A stretch of DNA of 64,000 nucleotides from Gracilaria domingensis (lineage: Eukaryota > Rhodophyta > Florideophyceae > Gracilariales > Gracilariaceae), in the NCBI GenBank assembly GCA_022539475.1, contig VCMS01000014.1, forward strand, positions 62,001-126,000, written 5' to 3'. Positions 18,570 through 27,882 of the stretch are shown piece by piece. How positions within the stretch are numbered: the stretch's first letter is position 1; every line of letters begins with the position of its first letter. The translations under genes and the position numbers were made by a program. The notes under the pieces were generated by a model that ran no database searches, was not told the origin of the DNA, and was given only the letters and a program-made list of their open reading frames with translations.

Positions 18570-21131
18570 CTACCCATCATCATCCATTTGCACCACCGGA
18601 TCCCAAACACCTCCACACCCTTGGGCAAATCTCTTCGCACCACCATTATATGCCACAGTAATATTCGCGTTGGGTATACAATCGCGCACCCTGTCGATTG
18701 CGTCAGACTTGAACATGCCGTGAACCTCTAAAGTGCGCAGCGAGGTGCACCATGTGACGATACTATCCAAGCCATCATACGTAAGGTTCTCAGTCCGATC
18801 CTTTAGCGCAAGATGCAAGAATCGATGCCCGCGTCTCCCACACAAAACCTTCACGCCCAAGTCAGTCAGATGCATATCACCTTGTAACATGATATCATCC
18901 AGCTTCGGAAAAGTTCCTAGGGCCCTCATGACATCTTGTGACACGGGCCCAAGACCGATCAAATGCAGTTGCCGCAGCCCTGGAAGATTACCCAGTGCCA
19001 GGATGCCATCCAGAGTGATGTTTCGGCACCCAACGAGTGTGAGCGATCGCAATCGAGAAGAGGCACATGATAAATGTACAGGCGTACGATTCAAGATCGG
19101 ATAACGCGCCACAGGTTTGAAGGAGATCTCTTCCAGACTTTGAGAGCAGCTCAAGTGAGACGCTGCTTCACACGAGATCTTTGGACAATCGGTAATGTGG
19201 ACAGATTGCAACTTTTCGCAAGAGTTGACGAGCTTCTTGACAGCCTCGTCCGTCACCCTCCCGGCTTGAGAGAGATGCAGCAGTTTCAACTTGGAGCGCT
19301 CTTTGAACGAACACAAAGCCTCCATCGACCCGTTTCCAATAAAGAGCATATCCTGCAGACGAAGCTCGCGCAAGTTGGGCAGGTTGGCCAACACGTGCTT
19401 CAAAGGAAGGTCCGTTACGTAGTGGTTGTTGCACAAACGGAGACTTTGCAGCGTGGTGAGGTTTCGCAGCGCAAACGCTGACACGTCGGTAATATAGCGA
19501 GCACGGTCGAGATTGAGCGAGCGCAGGTTAGGCATGCGTGTAACTGCCGTAACGAGAACCTCATCCGTAAGAGTAGAGCGGTGTGACAGGTGGTCCTGCA
19601 GCAGCGCCGGGTGGTAGTTTGGCTCCGGCGGCGCATGATTGTCTTCCGGCGGGTCGTCGGCGTCCTCGCCGTCGCCAGCATGCTCGGGCTGGTGTTCTTC
19701 GCCGTCCTCGCCGTTCCACGCGCCGCCATCCTGCATCTGGTTGAAGTTTTGGATTAGCTGAAGCATCATCTCGTGGGGGTTATCAACCGGAGGCAGAAAC
19801 GGGTCGTGGCCATTCAGCAAGCCATTTTGTTCATGCAGGAACGCGCTGAGGTCCTGGATGGCCTGTTCGATGGGAGCGGGCGGTTCCGACGCAGACTGAG
19901 CGTCGGCGCTGCCATCAACGTCCTCCTCTGGCGGTACTGCGTTTTGGTGCGGCGGCGCTGGCTGCTGCTGCGCAGCATTCGGCACATGCTGCTGCAGCTG
20001 CTGCGCGTTTTCCGCGTCAGCATTGGCACTGGGCGCAACTAGCTGCGCAAGCGGCGCAATCGGCTGATTCGGCTGATTCGGCTGCTGCGCGTGCTCGACG
20101 GCGTGTGCCTCGACAGCAGCTTGATGCGGCGCTGGCGGCGCTGGCGGTGGGGGCGGCGGTGATTGCGGCTGCGGTTCAAACGGATCGATCGGCAGCTCGG
20201 CGCCATCCCACATCGGCAGCAACAAGTTATCGACCGGAAAGTTGTCGGATTCAACTGGTTGCGCCTCCGCTAGCGCAGGCTCCGACAAACCGCCCAGCAC
20301 AGGATAATCGAACGGGTGCTGTTGCGACGGGGCGGGATGCGGCGCATGGGCGTGTGCGAACGCGGCGGCTTCGAACACGTGCGGGGGCAGCGCCAGGTCC
20401 GGAAGTGGGGGTTCCGGCACGTGGTGGGCGTGATGCGCATACATGAGCTGCTGCTGGTGCTGCTGGTGCTGCTGGTAATGCGGCGGCGGCGGCGGCGGTG
20501 GTGCGGGCGCGGCGGGATCAGCGGCGGCGACGGCAGGAAGGGGAGGAGAGGGGGGTGGGGAGTTTTCCGGGGTGGAATCCGGAGTGGCGTCGTCATCCTC
20601 GCCCAGGTCCGGATCCTCCGGGGCGATGAGGAAATTGGGGTGGATGGCGGGCGCGGTGCGTCGGCGCACGCGACGCTCCCAAGGGACGTGGACCTCGAGG
20701 TCGACAATGGAGCGCGAGAAGGACTCGGTGAGGGCGACGAGCGCGCGGTGGGTGAGGCGGCGCGACAAGGAGATCTGGACCTTCTTGAGCTGGGCGCCGA
20801 TGTCGGTGAGGAACTGGAAGAGCGACACGACCTCGACGTCGGACAGCTTGCTGTCCGGGGTGATATTGACGTGTCGGAGCGAGGTGCACGGGCGGAGGGG
20901 GGCCCAGCCCAGCAGCGCGAGGCGCTTGGCGGAAGGGTTGTTGAGCGAGAGCGAGGTGAGGTTGGAGAGGTAGGCGCGGCGGAAGGCGGTGCTGACGGAG
21001 GCGAGGCGCCAGTGGTCGAGCGAGACGGCGGCGGTGGGGTGGTTGTCGCGGCGCTGCGCGCCGGACGCGAAGCGCAGCACGTGCGCGAGCAGGTCCTCCG
21101 GCAGGGAGTTGAGCGCCAGCGGCGACGGCAT
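18570..21131 (-). CDS. F-box and leucine-rich-repeat protein with long Pro/Gln-rich linker
   Basis: 853 aa. The F-box is at about residues 7-55 (LNSLPEDLLAHVLRF, WRLASVSTAFRRAYLSNLTS). The protein then has some LRR-like text, a long disordered section (about 160-500) rich in Pro, Ala, Gln, His and Asp, and C-terminal cysteine-containing-type LRRs (about 520-830; NLRSLNLDRARYITDVSAFA, LQSVHITDCPKISCEAASHL, LRSLTLVGCRNITLDGIL). Such proteins are substrate receptors of SCF (SKP1-cullin-F-box) ubiquitin ligases; the target is unknown. The first 1.6 kb of the gene is extremely GC-rich while the LRR half returns to about the window average. This gradient peaks at the shared promoter with the neighbouring C2H2 gene. 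The start at 21131 is the first Met before the F-box, in a GCCATGC context. Confidence 0.85.
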   Translation of the reverse strand: MPSPLALNSLPEDLLAHVLRFASGAQRRDNHPTAAVSLDHWRLASVSTAFRRAYLSNLTSLSLNNPSAKRLALLGWAPLRPCTSLRHVNITPDSKLSDVEVVSLFQFLTDIGAQLKKVQISLSRRLTHRALVALTESFSRSIVDLEVHVPWERRVRRRTAPAIHPNFLIAPEDPDLGEDDDATPDSTPENSPPPSPPLPAVAAADPAAPAPPPPPPPHYQQHQQHQQQLMYAHHAHHVPEPPLPDLALPPHVFEAAAFAHAHAPHPAPSQQHPFDYPVLGGLSEPALAEAQPVESDNFPVDNLLLPMWDGAELPIDPFEPQPQSPPPPPPAPPAPHQAAVEAHAVEHAQQPNQPNQPIAPLAQLVAPSANADAENAQQLQQHVPNAAQQQPAPPHQNAVPPEEDVDGSADAQSASEPPAPIEQAIQDLSAFLHEQNGLLNGHDPFLPPVDNPHEMMLQLIQNFNQMQDGGAWNGEDGEEHQPEHAGDGEDADDPPEDNHAPPEPNYHPALLQDHLSHRSTLTDEVLVTAVTRMPNLRSLNLDRARYITDVSAFALRNLTTLQSLRLCNNHYVTDLPLKHVLANLPNLRELRLQDMLFIGNGSMEALCSFKERSKLKLLHLSQAGRVTDEAVKKLVNSCEKLQSVHITDCPKISCEAASHLSCSQSLEEISFKPVARYPILNRTPVHLSCASSRLRSLTLVGCRNITLDGILALGNLPGLRQLHLIGLGPVSQDVMRALGTFPKLDDIMLQGDMHLTDLGVKVLCGRRGHRFLHLALKDRTENLTYDGLDSIVTWCTSLRTLEVHGMFKSDAIDRVRDCIPNANITVAYNGGAKRFAQGCGGVWDPVVQMDDDG

Positions 21132-22682
21132 GGCGGGGGCGGCTTGGGGCGGGGAAGGGCGCGAGCGGGGGCGGGGGGCGGGTGAGCGGCAGGGGAAGGG
21201 GGGGAGATGGCGGCGGCGGCTGCGGGCGCGGGGCGCGGGCGCGGGGCGCGGGCGCGGGCGCGGGCGCGGGGGGCGGCTGCTGCGGGCGCGGGGGGGGCGG
21301 GCGCTGGTGGCGGCGGGCGGGCGGCGGCTGCGGGCGCTGGCGGCGCATGTGGCGGCGGAGATTGAATCAAGGCGCGCGCTGCTGAAAATCGGCGCGGCGC
21401 GATGCGCGCGTTTGGATCAAGGAGCGGAAGCGCGCGGCGGCCGGCGCGGCGCGGCGCGCGCGGCGCGCGGAAGCGGGCGCGCCTGACACGTACGAAACAT
21501 AGTGTAATTGCGCGGCGCGACGTGCCGCGCGCACGCAACGCGCGCCGCCGTGACGTGACCCAGCCGCAAGTGCGCGCGCCGGCGGCGGCGGTGGCGGAGG
21601 CGGAGGCGGCGGAGGCGGCGCGCGCACCGGCGGTGGCGGTGGCGGCGGCGGCGGCGCGCGCGGGGGAGGGGGAGGGGGAGGCGGCGGCGGCGCGCGCGGG
21701 CGCGTGGGGGCGGGCCTGGGGTGGGGCGTGGGGGGGCCGGCGCGGCCGGCGCGGCCGGCGCAAAGGAGCCGCTTAGCTGGCGCCAGCGCGCGCGCGCGGC
21801 GGAGCGGCGCGGAAAGGCGGGTCAGCGCTTGACGTCATGCGGCGCACGCGCGCAGCGCGGGCGTCATACGCGCTGACGTCGCCGCCAGTGCAGCGTGTAT
21901 CGGCGGCGCGGCGCGGCGCGGCGCGCGCGCGGCGCGCCACGCCACGCGCGCGCGCGCGCGCGCGCACGCAGCGCGCTTGGCGCGCTTGGCGCGCGCGCGC
22001 GCGCGCACGCAGCGCGCTTGGCGCGCTTGGCGCGCGCGCGCGCGCGCGCGGCGATGACTTGGGGGGCGCGGCGCGCGGCGCGCGGCACGCGGCGCGCGCG
22101 CTTTCCCGCGCCGCGGCCAACGGCGCGCGCACACGTTGCGCTGCGCAGTGCACGGCACGGGCGCGCGCGCGCGGCAGCCGCGGCACAACAAGCCGTTGTG
22201 TCTGCGCGCGGCGCGCGCGTCACGTACGTGACGCCGCCACTGGCGCCACTGGCGGCGGCGCGTCATGGCCGCTGCTGGCGCGCGCGTGCTGCTGCGCGCG
22301 CGCGCGCAGCCGTGCCACGCGCGGCGCTCCGCCGTGTCCGCCAGCGCCACGCGCGCCCAACCGTCCGTCGTGCTGCCCCCCCCGCGCGTCGCTGCCGCCG
22401 CTTTTTCAACCGCCCCCCTTCCCCACTCCCCCCCCCCCTCCCCCCCCCCGCCGCCCGCTGCTCCCTTCCACTCCGCGCTCCTCCTGCCCCTCTTCCCCCC
22501 GCCTCCCCCAATCCGCGTCCGCCTCCTCTCCCTCCCCCCTCTCCTACTTAACGTCTCCGCACCCCCGCTTCCCCCTCCCCTCCCCCCCCCGCTCCGCCCG
22601 CCTCGGCGCTGATCGCCGCGCCACCCCCTACGCCCCCTCTCCTTGTTTTACCGCTTTCCTGCCGCTCTTTCGCTCCCCAGAC
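21132..22682. promoter_or_regulatory. GC-extreme divergent promoter region with (CG)n and 39-bp tandem repeat
   Basis: 1.55 kb between the F-box start and the C2H2 start. The sequence is almost entirely G and C with long CGCG runs. At about 21947-22045 there is a tandem duplication of a roughly 39-bp unit (ACGCAGCGCGCTTGG, then CGCGCTTGG, then CG dinucleotides). Near the C2H2 start it becomes a C-rich pyrimidine tract (22380-22600). Many long frames exist in all phases only because stop codons are depleted. Alternating CG runs could adopt Z-DNA. It probably contains both promoters. Confidence 0.6.
21947..22045. repeat. Tandem GC-rich repeat, unit about 39 bp, with CG dinucleotide runs
   Basis: Two consecutive copies of the same arrangement (ACGCAGCGCGC, TTGG, CGCGC, TTGG, then CG alternation), starting about 21966 and 22005. 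Confidence 0.75.
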
Positions 22683-23972
22683 ATGTCGTGCATGCGCCAT
22701 CTGCTCGACTTCCGCGCGCGCGAGTTCGCAACCTTCCTGCAGACGCGCGCCACCGCCACGGCGTCGCGTCCGCGCGTCAAGCCCGATCCATCCCAACCGC
22801 TCGCCTTCTCGTGCGCGCTGCCGGCGCCGCCCGCGCCGCCGCCCGCGCTGCCGCTGCCGCCGCTGCCCTCGCTGCCGCAGCTGCTGCAGTCGTCGCCGCC
22901 GCTGGCAATGCCGCTGGCGGCGGCGGCCGCCGTCAACACGCTGCGCCCGTCGCCGTCTCGCATGGCGCTCGCCGCCGCGCTGCCGCCGCGCCCCACCGCC
23001 AGGGGCGCCGTCGACAGGCCGCCGCCGCCGCCCGCGCCCACGCCGCCGCTGCCGCCGCCGGCCTCGGGCGCGCGCGGCGGCGGCGGCGGCGGCGCGGAGG
23101 CGCCCATCACGCTGGCGCATGTGACGCCGTTCCCAAAGTGCTACGCGCCGTCGTCGGCCAAGAAGAGGCCGAGGGACAATCAGGACGAGTACGCTCATCA
23201 CGCTGCGAAGAAGTACCGCGATGACAAGTGCTCTGCTGTGGCCGTCACCAGCCCGACGGCCGTGGCCACGGTGCTGACGGCCACGCCGTCGCGTGCGGCG
23301 GCGCTGGCGTCGCGCGCTACCGCCAACGGCACACGCTCTGGTTCGGAGGTGAGTTGAGCATAGCGTTTGTGTGCGCCGATAGCTTTACTAACTGCGTGCT
23401 GATGCATTGCGCTGTGTGTGTGCGTGTGTGTGTGTGTTTTTTGTCTTGCTACGCGCGCGTAGACGGAGGACGGCGATGGCATCAATTCGACGGCGGGCTA
23501 CGAGTGCGATCAATGCCGCGCCAAGTTCTGCCGCAAGCACCACCGCGACCGACACGTGCAGAATATCCACGAGGGACGGCGGCCGTGGACGTGCGAGCAG
23601 TGCGGCTTTGCGTTCCACCAGAAGCCCAACTTGGAACGGCACATCATGACGGTGCACGAGGAGCAGAAGCCGTTCCGCTGCAACGTGTGCGGCGTCTCGT
23701 TTGGACGCAAGGGCGTGCTGAAGAAGCACGTGCAGACGGTGCACGAGCAGAGTCGCAAGTTCGAGTGCGACAAGTGCTCGCTGCACTTTGGACTCAAGTC
23801 GGACCTGAAGCGGCACGTACTGAGCGTGCACCAGAAGCAGCGCCCGTTTGTGTGCGAGACGTGCTCGGCGTCGTTTGGACGCAAGTCGGACCTCAAGCGG
23901 CACACGCTGTCGCTGCACCCGGGCGTGGCGCTGCCGACGCGGAAGCGCGCGTCGCCGGGAAGGCGGGGCTGA
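22683..23972 (+). CDS. Five-finger C2H2 zinc-finger protein, one intron
   Basis: Exon 1 is 22683-23348 and exon 2 is 23463-23972, giving 391 aa. The intron (23349-23462, GTGAGT to TAG) falls after a Glu codon and joins the two frames cleanly. Exon 1 encodes a Pro/Ala-rich low-complexity N-terminus with a possible basic nuclear signal (SAKKRPRDNQ). Exon 2 encodes five consecutive C2H2 fingers starting YECDQCRAKFCRKH, each with C-x2-C and H-x4-H spacing. The linkers are related to EEQKPF and QKQRPF. The arrangement implies a sequence-specific DNA-binding transcription factor. The gene is GC-rich throughout, which explains its Ala/Pro/Arg bias. It is divergent from the F-box gene and shares its CG-rich upstream region. 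Confidence 0.88.
23349..23462 (+). other. Intron of the five-finger C2H2 gene
   Basis: A 114-bp GT-AG intron with donor GTGAGT, a GT-rich and T-rich stretch before the acceptor, and an acceptor ending GCGTAG. Reading through would end after two codons. Confidence 0.88.
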
Positions 23973-24766
23973 GGGGTGGGGGGAGGGAAGGGGCGGGGGA
24001 GTTTTGGGGAAGGGGGGGGGGGGGGTAGGGGTGTGGCGGGGGGGTGAGCCTTGGGCGGAATGTGTGGCAAAGCAGTGCAGCGCGGTTGTAACATGCGCCG
24101 CTTACGTCATGGCGGTTGCGCTTTTTTTTTTTTTGTTTTTTTTTTTTTTTGTTTTTGGAGTTTCGCGTTTCGCGGGAGAAAGGCGCTGCAGCGCACTGCG
24201 CACGGCACTGGCGGCGGGCGGCGGCGGCGGCGGGCGGCGGCGGCGGCGGCGGCCCCGACGGCGGCCGGCACGCGGCGGCGGCGGCGCGGCGGCGGCGCGC
24301 GCAGCGCACCGCGCGCGCACGTGCCGTGCGCTGCGCGCCGCGCCGCCGTGCGTGCGGCTGGGAGGCTTGCGGCTGCCCATTTACAGTCGCGAGAGCGCCG
24401 CTCGCGAGACTGCGCTCTCGCGCGCCGCGCGCCGCCTTGCGAGTGCGCGCGCGCATTACACGTCACGCCGCGCCGCGCCGCGCCGCGCCGCGCGCGCCCC
24501 GCAATTGCAATTGCGCGCGCGCGCCCGCAATTGGCGCGCCGCCGCCCGCCTCCGCCGCGCGCGCCCCTTGTCGCGCGCAGCCGGCGCGTGCGCGCCCGCG
24601 CCCGCGCCCCGCCCGCGCGCAACCGCCGACCCCCCCCCCCCCCCCACCCCCCATACCGCCCCAGCCCATACACCCCTCCCCCCCCCCCCCCCGCCGCCCC
24701 CGCCCGACGCCGCGCGCCCCGCCCGACGCGCACGCGCCCTCGCCCCGCGGTGCCGCCGCGCGCCCC
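23973..24766. promoter_or_regulatory. GC-rich spacer with poly-G, poly-T and poly-C tracts upstream of the polyQ gene
   Basis: About 0.8 kb. It has G-runs (23975-24025), a T-rich block (24121-24151), CGG-rich DNA (24200-24300), an inverted CGCGAGAG/CTCTCGCG pair near 24386-24421 and C-runs (24628-24695). No gene is supportable; it likely contains the C2H2 3' end and the promoter of the next gene. The G- and C-runs could form quadruplex or i-motif structures. Confidence 0.5.
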
Positions 24767-25316
24767 ATGAAGAGGGGCGCGTCCCGCGCGCGCGTCGGCG
24801 CCGTGCCGAAGCGACACCGCCGCTACCGCAACAATGTCGCCGCAAAGTTCTGCGCCGGCGACGCGCACGGCCCGCGCATCCCCGCGCTGCTGCGCCAGTT
24901 CGACATGCAGTGCGCCGTCCACTGCCACCGCAAGTGGCTGCTGCTGCTGCAGACGTCGTGCGAGAAGCAGGGCTGTCTGGTGCGCAACTGCCGCACCGGC
25001 GTCAACTTTGCGCAGACGCACGGCGCCAAGTCGCTCATCCACGCCATCACCATGTTCCTCACCTACTACGTGCCGCGCAAGGTCTGCCTGCGCTCGGACG
25101 ACGAGTGGCGCCAGCTGCTCGCCGCGCTCTACACCTTTCACAACTACTGCGCCCGCATGCGCTACATCAAGGACGATCATGTGCTCACGACCGCGCTCTA
25201 CACGCTGCGCAATTTTCGAATCTGCACCATCCCGCAGCGCATCACCGAGTTGGCCATGGCCCGATATTGGACGCAGCTGGAGCAGCCCCCCGAGCCACAG
25301 CCACCACAACCTCCCG

Positions 25317-25356
<40 letters not shown>

Positions 25357-25845
25357 ACCTCAAGCGCAGCGCGCCGCATCTCCCACTGCCGCTGCCGCTG
25401 CCGCTGCCGCTGCTTCCGACTCTATCAATCACGTGTTTGCCGCCATCACCGCCGCCGTGTACGAGGAGGCCCACGCCGTGCAGCTCGATGCGCACCACCC
25501 CGCGTCGGAGCCTCCCACGCCGCAGCCTCCCACGCCGCAGCCTCCCACGCCGCAGCCTCCCACGCCGCAGCAGCCTCCCGCCCCCTCTGCTGCCTCACCC
25601 ACCGACGCGCAACCTCAAGCGTGCGCAGGTGCCGACCCAACCTCAGCGTCGCAGCAGAACAGCGCAAAATCCGACGTGGAGGGGGCTGCTGCCACCGCTG
25701 AGCTCGTGGAGGGGCTTCAGCAGCAAACATCCGAAGCGCCGCCCGCCAACGAATCAGCGCCGGCCGCGAATGAATCGGCGCCGGCTGCGAATGAATCAGC
25801 GCCGCCGCCAGTGGAAGGGAAGCGCGAGTGGAGCCCTGTGCCCGT

Positions 25846-25884
<39 letters not shown>

Positions 25885-26173
25885 AGACGACGAGTTCAAT
25901 TGCTACAACGCGTTTCTAGGCGGTGATATGCCGCTCATCGTTTCGCAGGTTATGGATGACGGTTGGCTTTTGCGATCGGAGGATTTTGATGTGGATGCCG
26001 AGTATACCAACGCCTTTCTGCACCTTCCACCGGACGTTGCAAAGATGGGAATGCGCGGCATGTCGCTGTCGTGTATTCAGATAGCGCTGCGGCATGGCAT
26101 TTGGAGACCGATTCGGCGTGATGACATATACATTGCAAATGCGTACCCTCCAGATGAAATGTTCTACTACTGA
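24767..26173 (+). CDS. Unrecognised protein with polyQ, PTPQP repeats and polyD tract
   Basis: 468 aa from ATG 24767; the frame is open further upstream but only because the DNA is GC-rich. A basic start (MKRGASRARVGAVPKRHRR) leads to an ordered domain at about residues 25-175. This contains several Cys and His residues (QCAVHCHRKWLLLLQTSC, CLVRNCRTGVNF, IHAITMFLTYYVP, LYTFHNYCARMRYIKDDH). A low-complexity section follows: a polyQ run (about 184-198), polyA, four PPTPQ units (about 247-268), three NESAPAA-type units (about 328-345) and a run of 12 or so Asp (about 361-373). A second ordered region (about 380-468) ends at DEMFYY. No family is recognised; nuclear regulatory function is a guess. 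GC content falls toward the 3' end. Confidence 0.75.
25318..25360 (+). repeat. (CAG)n tract encoding polyglutamine
   Basis: About 11 CAG codons followed by CAA codons, coding for Gln within the polyQ gene. Confidence 0.95.
25505..25572 (+). repeat. 15-bp coding minisatellite (PPTPQ units)
   Basis: Four near-perfect CCTCCCACGCCGCAG units within the polyQ/polyD gene. Confidence 0.95.
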
Positions 26174-26859
26174 GAGTCGAAACCATTTGTTTGATTCGCC
26201 GCTTGTTTCAAGAGGAAGAGAAAAAAAAAAGATTTCCGAAGCTTATCCATGTCTACAATGCACGCTGCTTCCAGACATACAGAGTCTGTATTACAGACCG
26301 CGTCATTCATTGCTAGAGTTGGTTCATGTGCAAAAGCGCTCTTGCGCTTGTGTTTGGAGAATATATGTTGTCCCAAGTTTGGGGCTGGTTGGCGATGGAT
26401 ATTGGTACTGGTATCTCGAGCCAGAATCGCTTGTATGTGAAGGTGTGTGTGCTCACGGTTGCGCTCACGGTTGCGTAAAAGGTAGCTCAACCGGTAGGGG
26501 TGTTGTTGTGAGGCATGCCGTACCGTACGACTCGTACGGTGGCTACGAAAAGGGAGGCTTTAGCCCCCAGCTTGCCATGCTTGTGCGCAAAGGGAAAAAG
26601 TCAAAAAAAGCTGTACATTGCTTTTCACAGTGCGAGTACATTGACAAGATTGGAACAGTTTCGGGATCCTGCTGCTTCTGGATTCGTCCCCGAGTCCAAA
26701 TTGCGGGGCAACTCGGAAGCATCGTCGCCAGCCGCACGGATGTGAACTGACGCGCCCAAGACGGTCACTGTTTGGATCGCTCGCGTACATGATCACGATG
26801 TAGCGCCGGTACTGTGTACCTTCGTGTACGTGAGAGGGTGTAACTGTGTGCCGTCGTTC

Positions 26860-26887
26860 GTGATTCAGAGTGATTCAGAGTGATTCA
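26860..26887 (+). repeat. Three TGATTCA motifs with 10-bp period
   Basis: A GTGATTCAGA unit repeated three times in phase with the DNA helix. TGATTCA resembles AP-1/GCN4-class bZIP half-site pairs. It could equally be a chance microduplication. Confidence 0.6.
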
Positions 26888-27087
26888 ATGGCTAGCGCGC
26901 GTGCGCAGCGTGAAAGGTCGTGCAGAGTTGTGGGATCACCCCGTGGAAGTTGTGATGTCACGACTTTTCGTCAGAACGATGACGGAGCGGTTGGTCACAC
27001 CGCACACTGGTGCATGCACATGCGCTGTGACGCGCATTCAAGTTGGATTCAAAGACGGGCGGTGACTATGGCGACGACTAGTGCGAT

Positions 27088-27132
27088 GACAGTAATCCGA
27101 TCAAGAGTAATTGATCTAATGTCATTACTGTC
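27088..27132. repeat. Nested inverted repeat (possible cruciform)
   Basis: The outer arms GACAGTAAT/ATTACTGTC enclose a second pair GATCAA/TTGATC. Function is unknown. Confidence 0.6.
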
Positions 27133-27547
27133 CTGAGAGAACAATTACACTGTTATGGAGCGACTTTACGTCGCGCTTCCCTCTTCTACACAGTTTGCTA
27201 GAGACTGTAGAGGTGAACTTCTCCTGGCGAGTCGCCCGTGGCGACGTGTCCAAAGTCTCGCCCATCTACTCTACCCCTGGTACGCAGATCGTGTACTCCT
27301 CTACTCCTCAAATCAGCGTTCTACCACGCTCCACTGCGATCGTGAGTTGCTTCCGGTTCTTCACGCCTGCCCTTGTTACGCTCCGAATGCTTTGAAGCTT
27401 CACTCGCCGGCCTTACACGATAGCTTGCAAGCTTCAAGTCACAGAAACTTCGGAGGAAACTTCGTACTTCGAGATTCATACAGTTCGACCGGTCCAAAAA
27501 GCCTCCCCATTCATTAGAGTTTTGCGCCGGGCGCCCCTCGCCAGAAC

Positions 27548-27739
27548 ATGTCTTCGGCGTCTATTGCTGACAAGGGTTTCAGATTCATATCTGCCGCTTG
27601 TGCCGCCGCCACAGTCTTAGGCCTGACTGGTATGGCCGTAAATGTGTACTTCAACACTGGCAAATATCGAAACCCCTCGCCATTGCCCCCGCCAACAGAA
27701 GCTTCTCAACATCAAGAAACTGCCCCCACCAACACGTAA
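27548..27739 (+). CDS. Small COX14-like mitochondrial membrane protein (63 aa)
   Basis: The 63-residue frame has one hydrophobic helix at about 13-35. It shares with COX14 (cytochrome c oxidase assembly factor, inner mitochondrial membrane) the spacing A-D-x-G-aromatic-basic, then Ser, then T-V-x-G, then V-Y before a polar tail (IADKGFRFIS, TVLGL, NVYF). The tail here is Pro-rich. COX14 proteins are about 57-70 aa with one membrane segment, which fits. The start follows a GC-rich leader with an AACATGT context. The call relies on a short pattern, so another small mitochondrial protein is possible. Its stop is about 140 bp from the stop of the convergent glucosidase II beta gene. Confidence 0.5.
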   Translation: MSSASIADKGFRFISAACAAATVLGLTGMAVNVYFNTGKYRNPSPLPPPTEASQHQETAPTNT

Positions 27740-27882
27740 GGGTAACTATGAACCCATTGGACTGGCCTCGATTTCAAAACTTGATCGTGCCTTATGCGCG
27801 TGGCATGCTCGCTAATGTAAAAGGGGTGGATATGCAGTCTCAGTAGCACAGAGTATATTGCCAAAGCGTGTTTACGCCTTTT

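Larger units (their letters stand above)
26174..27547. other. 1.4-kb gene-poor interval with direct and inverted repeats
   Basis: No supportable gene. Features seen are a doubled GCTCACGGTTGCG near 26451-26475, three TGATTCA words at 10-bp spacing (26860-26887) and a nested hairpin at 27088-27132. The last few hundred bases presumably contain the promoter of the COX14-like gene. Confidence 0.6.

Noticed and set aside
21837-23357. 506-codon plus frame and several minus frames of 100-500 codons in 20-24.8 kb
   Set aside because: Extreme GC removes stop codons. The predicted proteins are Arg/Ala/Pro noise, except where they coincide with the F-box, C2H2 and polyQ genes.
27155-27517. 120-codon plus frame upstream of the COX14-like gene
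   Set aside because: No recognisable domain; it ends in the likely leader of the next gene.
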